Origin: Thiorhodovibrio litoralis
Lineage (GTDB): Bacteria; Pseudomonadota; Gammaproteobacteria; Chromatiales; Chromatiaceae
NCBI RefSeq assembly: GCF_033954455.1
Contig: NZ_CP121473.1
Coordinates: 248,001-312,000, forward strand
Direction: 5' to 3'
DNA length: 64,000 nt
The notes beneath the pieces are model-generated. The model did not search any database. It was not told the origin of the DNA and saw only the letters and a program-made list of their open reading frames with translations. The position numbers and the translations under genes were made by a program. This document shows positions 39,707 through 48,601 of this stretch, piece by piece; position 1 is the stretch's first letter, and each line of letters begins with the position of its first letter.

Positions 39707-40543
39707 ATGGGCTGGATAGGTAAAGTGATCGGAGGCATCGTCGGGCTGCTTGTCGCGGAGGCACCGGGCGCCGTGCTGGGCGCCATTCTAGGACATGGTT
39801 TCGATCATGGCCTGCGCGCGCTAAGGCGCAACGGCTCGCTGTCGCGGAGCGAGCGCGAGCGGGTGCAGACGGCGTTTCGCGCGGTGACCTTCAGCACCAT
39901 GGGGCATGTGGCCAAGGCCGACGGAAGGGTCTCGGAAGCGGAAATCGCCATGGCCCAGGCCGCCATGAAGCGCCTGCGCTTTTCCGCGGAAAAAAAACGC
40001 CAGGCCATCGCCGATTTCAAGCGCGGTAAGTCGCCTGATTTCGTGCTGGCGCAAGCGCTCGGTGCCTTCTGGCGCGATTGCCGGGGCAATCCTATGCTGT
40101 TGGAGATGTTTCTGCGTTTCCAGCTACAGGCTGCCTATGCCGACGGGCCGCCCGCCCCGGCGCAACGTCAGCTGCTTAACCAGGTGCGCCGGGCCCTGCG
40201 CATCCCCGAGGCGGAGTTTAACCAGCTCGAGCAACGCACGCGCGCCGAGCAGGCAAAGGGCGCGGAGAAAAACGGCACCCGCAACAAGAAGAAATCCAGG
40301 CGCCGGCGAACTCCAAGCGAGGCGGCTGACCTGACGCTCGCGCAGTCTTACGCGCTGCTGGGTGTGAAGCCGGGTGATTCGGACCTCGAAATCAAAGGCG
40401 CCTACCGTCGCCTGCGCAGTCAGCACCATCCCGACAAGTTGGTGGCCGAGGGTCTGCCGGAGGAGATGCTGAAACTGGCAGCCGAAAAGACCCAGCAGAT
40501 TCGCCAGGCCTACGAGCGCATCCGCAGCGCCCGCGCGGCTTGA
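39707..40543 (+). CDS. djlA: DnaK co-chaperone DjlA
   Basis: A 278-residue protein with an N-terminal Gly-rich membrane segment (VIGGIVGLLVAEAPGAVLGA), a central TerB-like domain (FSTMGHVAKADGRVSEAEI) and a C-terminal J domain with the HPD motif near 241 (SQHHPDKLVAEG). A Lys/Arg-rich linker (KKKSRRRRTPS) joins the last two. It stimulates DnaK and is implicated in envelope stress signalling in E. coli. Confidence 0.94.
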   Translation: MGWIGKVIGGIVGLLVAEAPGAVLGAILGHGFDHGLRALRRNGSLSRSERERVQTAFRAVTFSTMGHVAKADGRVSEAEIAMAQAAMKRLRFSAEKKRQAIADFKRGKSPDFVLAQALGAFWRDCRGNPMLLEMFLRFQLQAAYADGPPAPAQRQLLNQVRRALRIPEAEFNQLEQRTRAEQAKGAEKNGTRNKKKSRRRRTPSEAADLTLAQSYALLGVKPGDSDLEIKGAYRRLRSQHHPDKLVAEGLPEEMLKLAAEKTQQIRQAYERIRSARAA

Positions 40544-40659
40544 CCAAAGTGTCGTCATGGCTAACACTGAAAAGTGCGCGGCGGCCATCTCAGGCGCGCA
40601 GCGCGACCAGCCGAACCCTCCTGCAATGACAGGGGTGTGCCAAGACCCGGGAGAAGCTT

Positions 40660-40890
40660 ATGACGGATGCCCTCGATCCAGCCATTCTCAATTTCATTTA
40701 CGCGTTTTTGGGCGGCGTGATGACGCTGTTTTTCATGTGGCTGGGGTGCAAGCTATTCGGCCATACGGTCAACTTCGACATTCAGGCTGAGTTGGCGCGC
40801 GGCAATCAGGCCGTCGGCATGATGATCATGGGCATTTTCATCGGCGTCGGGGTGGCCCTGGGTCTGGTGATCGGCATGGGCCTTAACTGA
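40660..40890 (+). CDS. DUF350-like small membrane protein
   Basis: A 76-residue protein with two membrane helices (~10-30, IYAFLGGVMTLFFMWLGCKLF; ~52-74, MMIMGIFIGVGVALGLVIGM), joined by a loop with FDIQAELARGNQAVG, which is typical of DUF350 proteins. Its role is unknown. Its stop shares a base with the start of the lytic transglycosylase gene (TGATG), so the two are translationally coupled. Confidence 0.82.
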   Translation: MTDALDPAILNFIYAFLGGVMTLFFMWLGCKLFGHTVNFDIQAELARGNQAVGMMIMGIFIGVGVALGLVIGMGLN

Positions 40891-41534
40891 TGGGCTCGTG
40901 GCTGGGGCGGCTGGGGTTGCCCGCCATCTGGCTCGCCCTGGCTCCAGCGCTGGCGCTCGCTGGCTTTGGTCTGGGGCATGTGGGCCATGCGCGCTGGACC
41001 GACGAATACGACGCGGACTTTCGCAAATACTCCAAACGCTATTTTGGCCCCGGCTTCGACTGGCGCTGGTTCAAATCGCAAGCCATTGCCGAGTCCAATC
41101 TGCGCCCCGAGGCCTACAATCCCAGCGGAGCCACCGGGCTGATGCAAATCCTGCCAAGCACTTTCAAGGAGATCCAAGGCAAGAATCCCTCCTTTTCCAG
41201 TCTCGCCGAGACGCGCTGGAACATCGCCGCTGGCATCTACTACGACCGCTATCTCTACCAACGCTGGCGCAAGCGCATCGGCGTCAGCGATCAGCACCTG
41301 TTCTATACCTTCGCCAGCTATAACGCCGGCTTCGGTCGCGTCAGCAAAGCCTATCGGAAAGCCGGCGGCGACGAGGATGACGCTGTGCTGCCCTGGTACC
41401 AGGTAGCGCCCTATGTGCCAGCGGAGACGCGGGAATACGTCAAGAAAATCCACCGCCTCATGCGCCCGGCCTTCACTCGCCAGCCGCGCCGGGAGCCAGA
41501 GCCTAAAACCGCAAGCACGGGCAATCCCAACTGA
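40890..41534 (+). CDS. Lytic transglycosylase, SLT domain
   Basis: A 214-residue murein-cleaving enzyme with an N-terminal signal or anchor (WLALAPALALAGFGLG). The catalytic Glu68 is in AIAESNLRPEA, followed by GATGLMQILPSTF and YTFASYNAGFGRV, the standard SLT motifs. The C-terminal ~25 residues are a disordered tail. Coupling with the upstream DUF350 gene suggests that the membrane protein may act with it at the cell wall. Confidence 0.92.
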   Translation: MGSWLGRLGLPAIWLALAPALALAGFGLGHVGHARWTDEYDADFRKYSKRYFGPGFDWRWFKSQAIAESNLRPEAYNPSGATGLMQILPSTFKEIQGKNPSFSSLAETRWNIAAGIYYDRYLYQRWRKRIGVSDQHLFYTFASYNAGFGRVSKAYRKAGGDEDDAVLPWYQVAPYVPAETREYVKKIHRLMRPAFTRQPRREPEPKTASTGNPN

Positions 41535-41565
41535 AGCCGATTCGACCCGGCAGCAGCCGGTAGAC

Positions 41566-42774
41566 TCAGAACACCAACTCGTTCGCGCCCAGAATGGCCA
41601 TCAGGATGGAGATGATGATGCCGGCGACGATGACGCCGAGGCCGATGATCAGCAGGGGCTCGAGCAGGGTGAGCAGGCGTTGCACGGAGCTGCGGGTCTC
41701 GCGGTCGAAGATATCGGCCACTTTTGCCAGCATGGCATCGAGGGTGCCGGATTCCTCGCCGACGCGGATCATCTGCTGGGCGAGCTGAGGCAGGACTTCA
41801 TGCTGCTGCAGCGGGCCGGCGATGCCGCGGCCGTGTTTGAGGTCTTCGGCCACATGATCGAGCCCTTCGCCAATCTTGCGATTGCTGATGACTTGTTTGG
41901 CCAAATTGAGCCCGCTCAGAAGCGGCAGGCCGTTTTTTAGTAGCGTCGAGAGGGTGTGACAGAAACGCGCGGTTTCCATCTTCCAGATCAGGTCTCCGAA
42001 CAGCGGCAGCCCCATGACTTTGTAGTCAAAACGGCGGCGATTCTCGGGGTCCTGCAGCCAGCGTTCGACGAGCACCGCGATGATGGCGACGATGACCAGC
42101 AGCGCCCACCAGTAGTTGCGGAACAGGGCACCGGTGCTGACCACGATTTGGGTCGGCAATGGCAAGGCGGCGCCCATGTCCTCGAACAGCACGGTGAACT
42201 GCGGCACCACGAACACCAGCAGCAGGATCACCGACAGCCCGGCGACAAACAACAAAATCATCGGGTAAACCAGCGCTGAGCTGACGGTGCCACGCAGTTC
42301 GGCGCTGCGCTCAAGATAATCCGCCAGGCGCACCAGCACCTCATCGAGCGCGCCGCTGGCCTCGCCGGCGCGCACCATGTTCACGTAGAGCTTGGGGAAT
42401 TGACCGCCCTGGGCCTCGAGCGCGGCGGAGAAGGTCGCGCCACCGCGCACGCGGTCTTGCAGGTCGGCGAGCACGCGCACCACGGTGTCGTCGATGCTCA
42501 AATCGCTCAACACCTGCAGCGAGCGGTCGAGTGTCAGGCCGGCTTCCAGCAGGGTGGCCAGCTGACGGGTGATGACCTCGATATCCTTGGTGGTCAGTTC
42601 CTTGCGCCGGCGCCTGGCGAGCCGCGCGGTCAGGCCGCCAGCCGGGCGCGTGACGAGCGGAATCAGCCCCTCGCCCTGGAGTCGGGCGATCAGGGCGGCC
42701 TCGTTTGCCGCTTCGTATTCGCCTTCGATCTCTTCGCCGTCGAGCTTGACGGCCTTGTACATGTAGCGGGCCAT
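41566..42774 (-). CDS. Type II secretion / type IV pilus inner-membrane platform protein (GspF/PilC)
   Basis: A 402-residue platform protein with two repeated T2SSF domains. Each is cytoplasmic helical followed by membrane helices (FVAGLSVILLLVFVVPQF; NYWWALLVIVAIIAVLV; C-terminal LLIIGLGVIVAGIIISILM). The N-terminus MARYMYKAVKLDGEEIEGEY is the family start. It lies 21 bp downstream of a PilB/GspE ATPase gene. No pilin, secretin or prepilin peptidase genes are near. Confidence 0.92.
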   Translation of the reverse strand: MARYMYKAVKLDGEEIEGEYEAANEAALIARLQGEGLIPLVTRPAGGLTARLARRRRKELTTKDIEVITRQLATLLEAGLTLDRSLQVLSDLSIDDTVVRVLADLQDRVRGGATFSAALEAQGGQFPKLYVNMVRAGEASGALDEVLVRLADYLERSAELRGTVSSALVYPMILLFVAGLSVILLLVFVVPQFTVLFEDMGAALPLPTQIVVSTGALFRNYWWALLVIVAIIAVLVERWLQDPENRRRFDYKVMGLPLFGDLIWKMETARFCHTLSTLLKNGLPLLSGLNLAKQVISNRKIGEGLDHVAEDLKHGRGIAGPLQQHEVLPQLAQQMIRVGEESGTLDAMLAKVADIFDRETRSSVQRLLTLLEPLLIIGLGVIVAGIIISILMAILGANELVF

Positions 42775-42795
42775 TGGTGTTTCCGTTAGGGGCGC

Positions 42796-44793
42796 CTAGT
42801 TCTCCTCGGCCACGCGCATGACTTCCTCGATCGTGGTGCGCCCGTCGAGCGCCTTGCGCAGGCCGTCCTGATAAATGGTCATCATGCCCTCTTCGCGCGC
42901 GATGCGCCCGATGTCGGTGGCGGTTTCATGCGCCAGCACCGCCTTGCGCACGCGGTCGCTCATCACGAGTACCTCGGCAATCACCAGCCGCCCCCTATAA
43001 CCGGCGCCATTGCAGCTCTTACAGGCGCTGGTGCCAGCGCGATACAGCTGCACCGGGCCCTCGAGACCTGGCACCGAGCGCTTGAAGCGATCGGCGAGCT
43101 CGGGCCGCGCATCGAAAGGCTCGCGGCAATCAGGGCACAGGCGCCGCACCAGGCGCTGGGCCAAAATGCCGTTAATGGTGGAGGTGAGCAGGTACTCCTC
43201 CACGCCCATGTCGAGCAGACGGGTCACGCCGCTTGGCGCATCATTGGTGTGCAGGGTAGAGAGCACCACGTGACCGGTCAGGGCCGATTGCACCGCGATG
43301 CGCGCGGTTTCGAGGTCGCGCATCTCACCGACCATGATGATGTCCGGGTCTTGGCGCACAATGGCGCGCAGTGCACCGGCGAAGGTCATGCCGATGGACG
43401 CCTTGACCGGAATCTGATTGATGCCGGCAACCTGATACTCCACCGGGTCCTCGACCGTTATGATTTTGCGATCCGGGGTATTTAGCCGGCTCAGTGCGGT
43501 GTAGAGGGTGGTGCTCTTGCCGCTGCCGGTAGGACCCGTGACCAGGAAAATGCCGAAGGGTTGCTCCAGCACCTTGATCAGCCGGTCGCGCGGCGGGCCG
43601 TCGAAACCCAGGGCGTCGAAATCGAAGCTCACGCTTTCCTTATCGAGCAGGCGCATGACGACGCTCTCGCCAAACATGGTCGGCACCGTGGAGACACGCA
43701 GATCGAGTTCCTTGCCTTGCACCCGCAGCGGAATGCGCCCGTCCTGCGGCAGCCGTCGCTCGGCGATATTGAGCTTGGCCATGATCTTCACGCGCGAGAT
43801 GACGGCTGCCGTGGAGCGCACCGGCGGTGACTCGGACTCCTTTAAGATGCCGTCGATGCGGTAGCGCACCTTGAGCTCATCGGCAAAAGGCTCGATGTGC
43901 ACGTCCGAGGCGCGTGACTCGACCGCGCGCTGCAGGATCTGATTCACCAGCCGAATGACCGGCGCCTCGCTGGCCAGATCGCGCAGATGCTCGATGTCCT
44001 CCTCGCTGAAGTTGCCGAGCTCGGCGTCCAGATCGGCTTCCCCGGCGTCTTCGCTCGGATGCTCGTAGAGACGCTCGATGGCGGCTTCGATTTCGGTCGG
44101 CAGGCCAACGCGCAGGCGCACTGTGCGTGCAGTGGCCATGGCCACAGCCTGAGAGACAAAATGATCAACCGGATCGGCGACGGCGATTTCGAGCTCGCCA
44201 TTGTGCTCGCGCAGCGGCAGCACCCGTGAGTCTTTCATGAAACGCAGGCTGATGGCGTCTTCGAGGATCGGGTCCTCGGGATAATCCTCCGCCGTCGCGC
44301 GCTCCAGACCGAGCACCTGCGCATAGGCGCCCGCCATGTCGCGATCAGACACCAGCCCCAGACGCACCAGCATGCCGCGCAGTGGGTCGCCGCTGTCGTC
44401 GGCCAACTTGCGCGCCCGCGCCAAGTCCCCGGCCGAAAGCTTGCCCTGTTCGTGCAGATGGGCAATCACCCGCGCCTCGTCGGCCGCGGTCAATTCCGTG
44501 GTGGACGGTGGGATATCCTCAACCAGCGATTCGGCGATGGCCTCGCCACCGCCTTCGCCCCCTTCGACCAAACCCGCCGCGGACGGCTTCTCCCCGGGAG
44601 CGGCCTTTGGATCAATCTCAGCGGAAGCGCCGAGCACTTGCTCCGCCGCGTCTAAGTCGACAGCGGGATTCAACCTCGGCTCGCGGCGACGACCGGAAAA
44701 GCGCAGGGCGTTGCGCAGCATGGGCAGCCGATCCAAGCCGGTCTTGGCGGCAACAGACGCTAGCGGATGCGCGGACGCTGACTCTGAAGGCAT
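42796..44793 (-). CDS. Type II secretion / type IV pilus assembly ATPase (GspE/PilB)
   Basis: A 665-residue hexameric ATPase. The N-terminal ~110 residues are poorly conserved and rich in Ala/Glu. An N1E/MshEN domain follows (ELTAADEARVIAHLHEQGKL). The motor core has Walker A GPTGSGKST near 424, Asp/His boxes (TVEDPVEYQ, STLHTNDAPSG), and a zinc tetracysteine CPDC...CKSC near 560-600. The start ATG 44793 is preceded by a strong aggag. It is cotranscribed with the GspF/PilC gene. The pair may power pilus or secretion components encoded elsewhere. Confidence 0.93.
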   Translation of the reverse strand: MPSESASAHPLASVAAKTGLDRLPMLRNALRFSGRRREPRLNPAVDLDAAEQVLGASAEIDPKAAPGEKPSAAGLVEGGEGGGEAIAESLVEDIPPSTTELTAADEARVIAHLHEQGKLSAGDLARARKLADDSGDPLRGMLVRLGLVSDRDMAGAYAQVLGLERATAEDYPEDPILEDAISLRFMKDSRVLPLREHNGELEIAVADPVDHFVSQAVAMATARTVRLRVGLPTEIEAAIERLYEHPSEDAGEADLDAELGNFSEEDIEHLRDLASEAPVIRLVNQILQRAVESRASDVHIEPFADELKVRYRIDGILKESESPPVRSTAAVISRVKIMAKLNIAERRLPQDGRIPLRVQGKELDLRVSTVPTMFGESVVMRLLDKESVSFDFDALGFDGPPRDRLIKVLEQPFGIFLVTGPTGSGKSTTLYTALSRLNTPDRKIITVEDPVEYQVAGINQIPVKASIGMTFAGALRAIVRQDPDIIMVGEMRDLETARIAVQSALTGHVVLSTLHTNDAPSGVTRLLDMGVEEYLLTSTINGILAQRLVRRLCPDCREPFDARPELADRFKRSVPGLEGPVQLYRAGTSACKSCNGAGYRGRLVIAEVLVMSDRVRKAVLAHETATDIGRIAREEGMMTIYQDGLRKALDGRTTIEEVMRVAEEN

Positions 44794-44979
44794 GGAATCT
44801 CCTGATCGTTGAGAACCTGGCCGCGCGAAAACGGCAAACTTCAGTCGGCCGCCTGAATCCGACCCCAACCTTGGCATTGTAGCCTTTCCGGCTTCGCGGT
44901 GGCGCACTGTCCAGGCAAATCCATTGAGGTCGCTCGCATGCGCGTGTTCCGGGCCAGCCAGCGGAATGCGCTTTTCAGG

Positions 44980-46833
44980 TCACGCGGACCATTCCGGCAC
45001 CAAGCGGGCAAGCGCCTGGCGCAGGTGCTGTTCATCCCCCGCGTTCAGGGCGCTGAGCAGTCCCTCGAGCACCGCCAGGTCAATTTCAGCCGCCGCTGCA
45101 GTCGCCGGGCGGCGCGCGGCGCGGATCTTCGGATGCTGAGTTGGCAGGGTGTCTTCATCCTTGTAAAAGAGTTCCTCGAAACGCTTTTCGCCGGGGCGCA
45201 GGCCAATGTAGCGGATGGGAATATCGACATCGGGCTCGCGCCCGGAAAGCCGAATCATCTGCTCGGCGAGGAAGCGAATCTTGACCGGCTCGCCCATGTC
45301 GAGCGCAAAAATCTCCCCACCCTGGCCGATCGCCGCCGCCTGCATAATGAGCTGGCAGGCCTCGGGAATGGTCATGAAAAACCGCTCGACTTCTGGATCA
45401 GTCACCGTCAAGGGGCCGCCCTGCGCGATCTGGCGCTTAAACAAAGGCACCACGCTACCAGCGGAACCGAGCACGTTACCAAAACGCACGATAATAAAGC
45501 GCGTTTCAGAGCTTCTCGCTTGCTTAAGACACAGCTGCTCGGCTACACGTTTTGTTGCGCCCATGACGTTGGCAGGATTCACTGCCTTGTCGGTTGAGAT
45601 CAGCACGAAACGCTCGCAGCCAGCCTGGGCTGCCGCAGTGGCGACCACCTGAGTGCCGAGCACGTTGTTTCGCACCGCCGCGCGAACCTGATCCTCAAGC
45701 AGCGGAACATGCTTGTAGGCCGCGGCATGAAACACGATCTGCGGTGACTCGCGCCGAAAAAGCCCGTTCAGAATCTCGCCATCGGTGACATCGAGCAAAA
45801 AGCGTCGCAGCGCGACATCCGGGTGCGTTTCGCGCAGTTCAAGCTCGATACGATACAGATTGAACTCGCAGGCATCGACCAAAATCAGTGATTCAGCCCC
45901 GGTTGCGATCAGTTGTCGGCACAGCTCGGAACCGATTGAGCCGCCAGCGCCTGTCACCAGAATGCGACGGCCGGCCAGTCCAGCGCGAATCCCGTCCCAA
46001 TCGAGTTGCACCGGAGTGCGCCCGAGCAAATCTTCAATCGACACATCCCGCAGTTGATTGATGCTCACTTGTCCCGTCATCAGGCTCTCAAGCTGAGGGA
46101 CGGTGCGAAAGGGTCGGCCCGAGCGCTCACAGCGCTCGACCAGATGTCGCATCTGGCGGGCGGAAGCGCTTGGCACCGCGAGCAGCACCAGATCGATGCC
46201 AAGACGCTCGACCAGCTGGGGCAACTCATCCACCGGCCCTTTGATTGGCACGCCATGAATGGCGCCCCCTCGCCGTCGCGGGCGATCGTCAACAAAGGCA
46301 ATCGGCTGGTAGCGATGCGCCGGATCACGCAGCATGTCGCGCACCAGCATTTCCCCCGCCCGACCGGCGCCAACAATCAGCACCCGCTGCGCATCCTTAA
46401 GCGTCAGGCGCCGGTCTTTGATCGAGCGGTAAAGCAAGCGCGGGCCGGCTAATAAGACCAGCTGATAAAGCAGAAAAAGCACCGAGACCGAGCGCGGAAC
46501 CTCCGCGAGCCGGTTAAGCACAAAGAGCGCAATCATGCTGAGCGCCGAGGCGGTGACCGCGGCTTTGAGGATGCGCGTCAGATCGGGCAGGGAAGCAAAA
46601 CGCCACACACCGCGATAGAGCCCGAAAAGCCAGTAGACCAGCGCGCAGATCGGCAGCACCAACGCCAGCGCGCGCCAGGCGCTGTTCAAAAAAGGCGTGG
46701 GAATCGTCTCGAAATTAAACCGCGTCCAGAATGCCAGCAGCCAGGCAGTCGGCACCATGATGAGGTCGTGAGCGAACGCAGCCGTGCGCGAACGCAGCCG
46801 ATTGTAGAGCGGATACAGTGCCGCCAAGCCCAT
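44980..46833 (-). CDS. Membrane-bound nucleoside-diphosphate-sugar 4,6-dehydratase (WbpM/CapD-like)
   Basis: A 617-residue protein: four membrane helices in the first ~120 residues, a CoA-binding-like Rossmann domain (~140-260), then the SDR dehydratase with VTGAGGSIGSE near 295. The catalytic site reads STDKAVNPANVMGATKR, with Met in place of the usual Tyr, as in WbpM-type UDP-GlcNAc C6 dehydratases. It should start synthesis of a deoxy-amino sugar for O-antigen or capsule. It overlaps by one base (TGATG) with the upstream glycosyl-phosphate transferase gene. Confidence 0.93.
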   Translation of the reverse strand: MGLAALYPLYNRLRSRTAAFAHDLIMVPTAWLLAFWTRFNFETIPTPFLNSAWRALALVLPICALVYWLFGLYRGVWRFASLPDLTRILKAAVTASALSMIALFVLNRLAEVPRSVSVLFLLYQLVLLAGPRLLYRSIKDRRLTLKDAQRVLIVGAGRAGEMLVRDMLRDPAHRYQPIAFVDDRPRRRGGAIHGVPIKGPVDELPQLVERLGIDLVLLAVPSASARQMRHLVERCERSGRPFRTVPQLESLMTGQVSINQLRDVSIEDLLGRTPVQLDWDGIRAGLAGRRILVTGAGGSIGSELCRQLIATGAESLILVDACEFNLYRIELELRETHPDVALRRFLLDVTDGEILNGLFRRESPQIVFHAAAYKHVPLLEDQVRAAVRNNVLGTQVVATAAAQAGCERFVLISTDKAVNPANVMGATKRVAEQLCLKQARSSETRFIIVRFGNVLGSAGSVVPLFKRQIAQGGPLTVTDPEVERFFMTIPEACQLIMQAAAIGQGGEIFALDMGEPVKIRFLAEQMIRLSGREPDVDIPIRYIGLRPGEKRFEELFYKDEDTLPTQHPKIRAARRPATAAAAEIDLAVLEGLLSALNAGDEQHLRQALARLVPEWSA

Positions 46834-47915
46834 CAGCGCAGCGCAGCCTGGCGCTTAATTTGACGCTCTGCCAGAGTCACCCGCCAGTGGATCAGCGCAT
46901 AGATTCCCGCCCAGGCCAGGATCAAAGTCCACTGCTCGGTGATCGCAAGGCGGGGCGCGGCCACAGCACAAAGCGCTGCGGCTGCCATTAGCACACTGGC
47001 GCGCACAAGCGTTTTGCGGTGACTCCAGCCAGCCAGAACCAGACGCTGGTAATGATGGGAGCGGTGCGCCTCCCATACTCGCTCACCCTTCAAGGCGCGG
47101 CGCAACAATGTCCAGGTGGCATCGACGATGAAGGGCGAGAACGCCAGCACCGCTACCCACAGCGGGAATAGCCCTTGTTGCGCTCCCCTAAGACTGAGGC
47201 CGGCGGCGAAAAGACCCAACACAGAGGAGCCGACATCACCCATGAACAGCCGCGCTGGCGGGAAATTCAAGCTCAGAAAGCCGCTGGCCGAGGCTACAAC
47301 AAGCGCATTGACCAGGGCAAAGAGCCAGGCTCCCTGAGAAAACCCAAGCCATGCCAGCGCACCAAAGCCAAAGAGGGCCATGGTCGCGGCAAAGCCGTCC
47401 ATGCCATCCATGAAGTTATAAAGATTGATCATCCATACAATCAACAAAACACTCAGCGGCCACACCAGCAACGCTGGCAGCGGGGTCTGAATGCCTGGCA
47501 GCCCGCTGGTCTCCCAGCGCATGCCACCTGTAACCAGCACGGCCGCGGCGAGTATATGCGCCAGCAGTCGGTAGCGACGCGGCAGTTCGCGCAGATCATC
47601 AATCAGGGACACGCCGCCGACAATCGCGACCGCCAATAAGAGCGCGCCCAAAAGGCGTCCGACTTGCGCGGATGCAGGCCAGCCAGCAACGCTGATATAC
47701 AGCACCAGCCCCAGGCTAAAACCTGCGATGATCGCCAAGCCGCCGGTGCGCGGCGTCGGCTGCTGGTGCAAGGAGCGCTCGTTGGGATGGTCCAAAGCTC
47801 GCAGAAAAGTCGCTATCCGCCCGTTTGCCGCCCTGGCTAACCATGCGCTGAGAAAACCGCTTGTCAGCAAGGCCAGCCCGAGGCTTAAGCTTGGTAACAG
47901 GACCTTCAAGCGCAA
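46833..47915 (-). CDS. Undecaprenyl-phosphate sugar-1-phosphate transferase (MraY/WecA/WbpL family)
   Basis: A 360-residue polytopic membrane enzyme (10-11 helices) that moves a sugar-1-phosphate onto undecaprenyl phosphate, the first step of polysaccharide synthesis. The Asp-rich motifs are LIDDLRELP near 105 and NLYNFMDGMDGFA near 165, and GDVGSS near 230 completes the active site. WbpL (paired with WbpM in Pseudomonas) is the closest functional analogue by context. Its stop overlaps the dehydratase start. Confidence 0.92.
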   Translation of the reverse strand: MRLKVLLPSLSLGLALLTSGFLSAWLARAANGRIATFLRALDHPNERSLHQQPTPRTGGLAIIAGFSLGLVLYISVAGWPASAQVGRLLGALLLAVAIVGGVSLIDDLRELPRRYRLLAHILAAAVLVTGGMRWETSGLPGIQTPLPALLVWPLSVLLIVWMINLYNFMDGMDGFAATMALFGFGALAWLGFSQGAWLFALVNALVVASASGFLSLNFPPARLFMGDVGSSVLGLFAAGLSLRGAQQGLFPLWVAVLAFSPFIVDATWTLLRRALKGERVWEAHRSHHYQRLVLAGWSHRKTLVRASVLMAAAALCAVAAPRLAITEQWTLILAWAGIYALIHWRVTLAERQIKRQAALR

Positions 47916-47969
47916 CTCCCTAAAAAAACCGCTGGGGGAAAACTGCTAGCGCAGCGATCAGCCCAGGCG

Positions 47970-47986
47970 CGCGAGCTTTGCTCGCG
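47970..47986. terminator. Candidate hairpin after the DJ-1 family gene
   Basis: A perfect 7-bp stem (cgcgagc at 47970-47976, gctcgcg at 47980-47986) with a ttt loop lies between the DJ-1 family gene and the sugar-phosphate transferase gene, both on the minus strand. There is no T-tract, so intrinsic termination is uncertain. Confidence 0.35.
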
Positions 47987-48025
47987 GCAATTGCAGTCGG
48001 CACTCTCTGGCTGCGTCGTGCAGGG

Positions 48026-48577
48026 TCAAGTCCGCACCAGCGCGGCCGCGACCTTGTCGCGTTGGGCATCGCCTGAAAGCTGCGCGACCAACTCCAGCGC
48101 GAAGTCCATCGCGGTGCCGGGCCCGCGGGAGGTGACCACCAGGGCATCAACCACCACAGGCGCGTCGGTGAACTTCACCCGCGGATAGTCGGCGGGATCG
48201 ACAGCGCCGGGATAGCTGGTGGCCTGGTGGCCATCGAGCAGGCCGGCGCTGGCCAGCACCTTGGGTGCGGCGCAGATGGCGGCAACCCGGCGGCCGGACT
48301 CGGCCTGGCGCCGCAGCAGATCGCGAATGCGCTGGTCACGCTCGAGGTGATCGGCGCCAGGCAGGCCGCCGGGCAGGACGATCAGATCGAAGGTCTGATC
48401 GAGCACGGCGTCGAGCGATTGATCAGGCAGCAGCACCACGCCGCGGCTGGCGCGCACCGGCCCGTCTTCCAGGCCGGCGGTGATTACTTCGATCTCGGCG
48501 CGGCGCAGCAAATCGATAATGGTCACGGCTTCGAGCTCTTCACACCCCTGAGCCAGGGGAACCAGTACGCGAGGCAT
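48026..48577 (-). CDS. DJ-1/YajL family protein
   Basis: A 183-residue DJ-1 superfamily member. The reactive Cys102 (AAICAAPKV, nucleophile elbow) and the supporting Glu16 (GCEELEAV) are both present, and the C-terminal VTSRGPGTAMDFALELV is typical. Relatives are cysteine-dependent chaperones or glyoxalases; the in vivo role is disputed. It lies 24 bp downstream of ctpA on the same strand. Confidence 0.93.
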   Translation of the reverse strand: MPRVLVPLAQGCEELEAVTIIDLLRRAEIEVITAGLEDGPVRASRGVVLLPDQSLDAVLDQTFDLIVLPGGLPGADHLERDQRIRDLLRRQAESGRRVAAICAAPKVLASAGLLDGHQATSYPGAVDPADYPRVKFTDAPVVVDALVVTSRGPGTAMDFALELVAQLSGDAQRDKVAAALVRT

Positions 48578-48601
48578 CGTTATCGCTCCTCCAGTTCGGT
48601 C

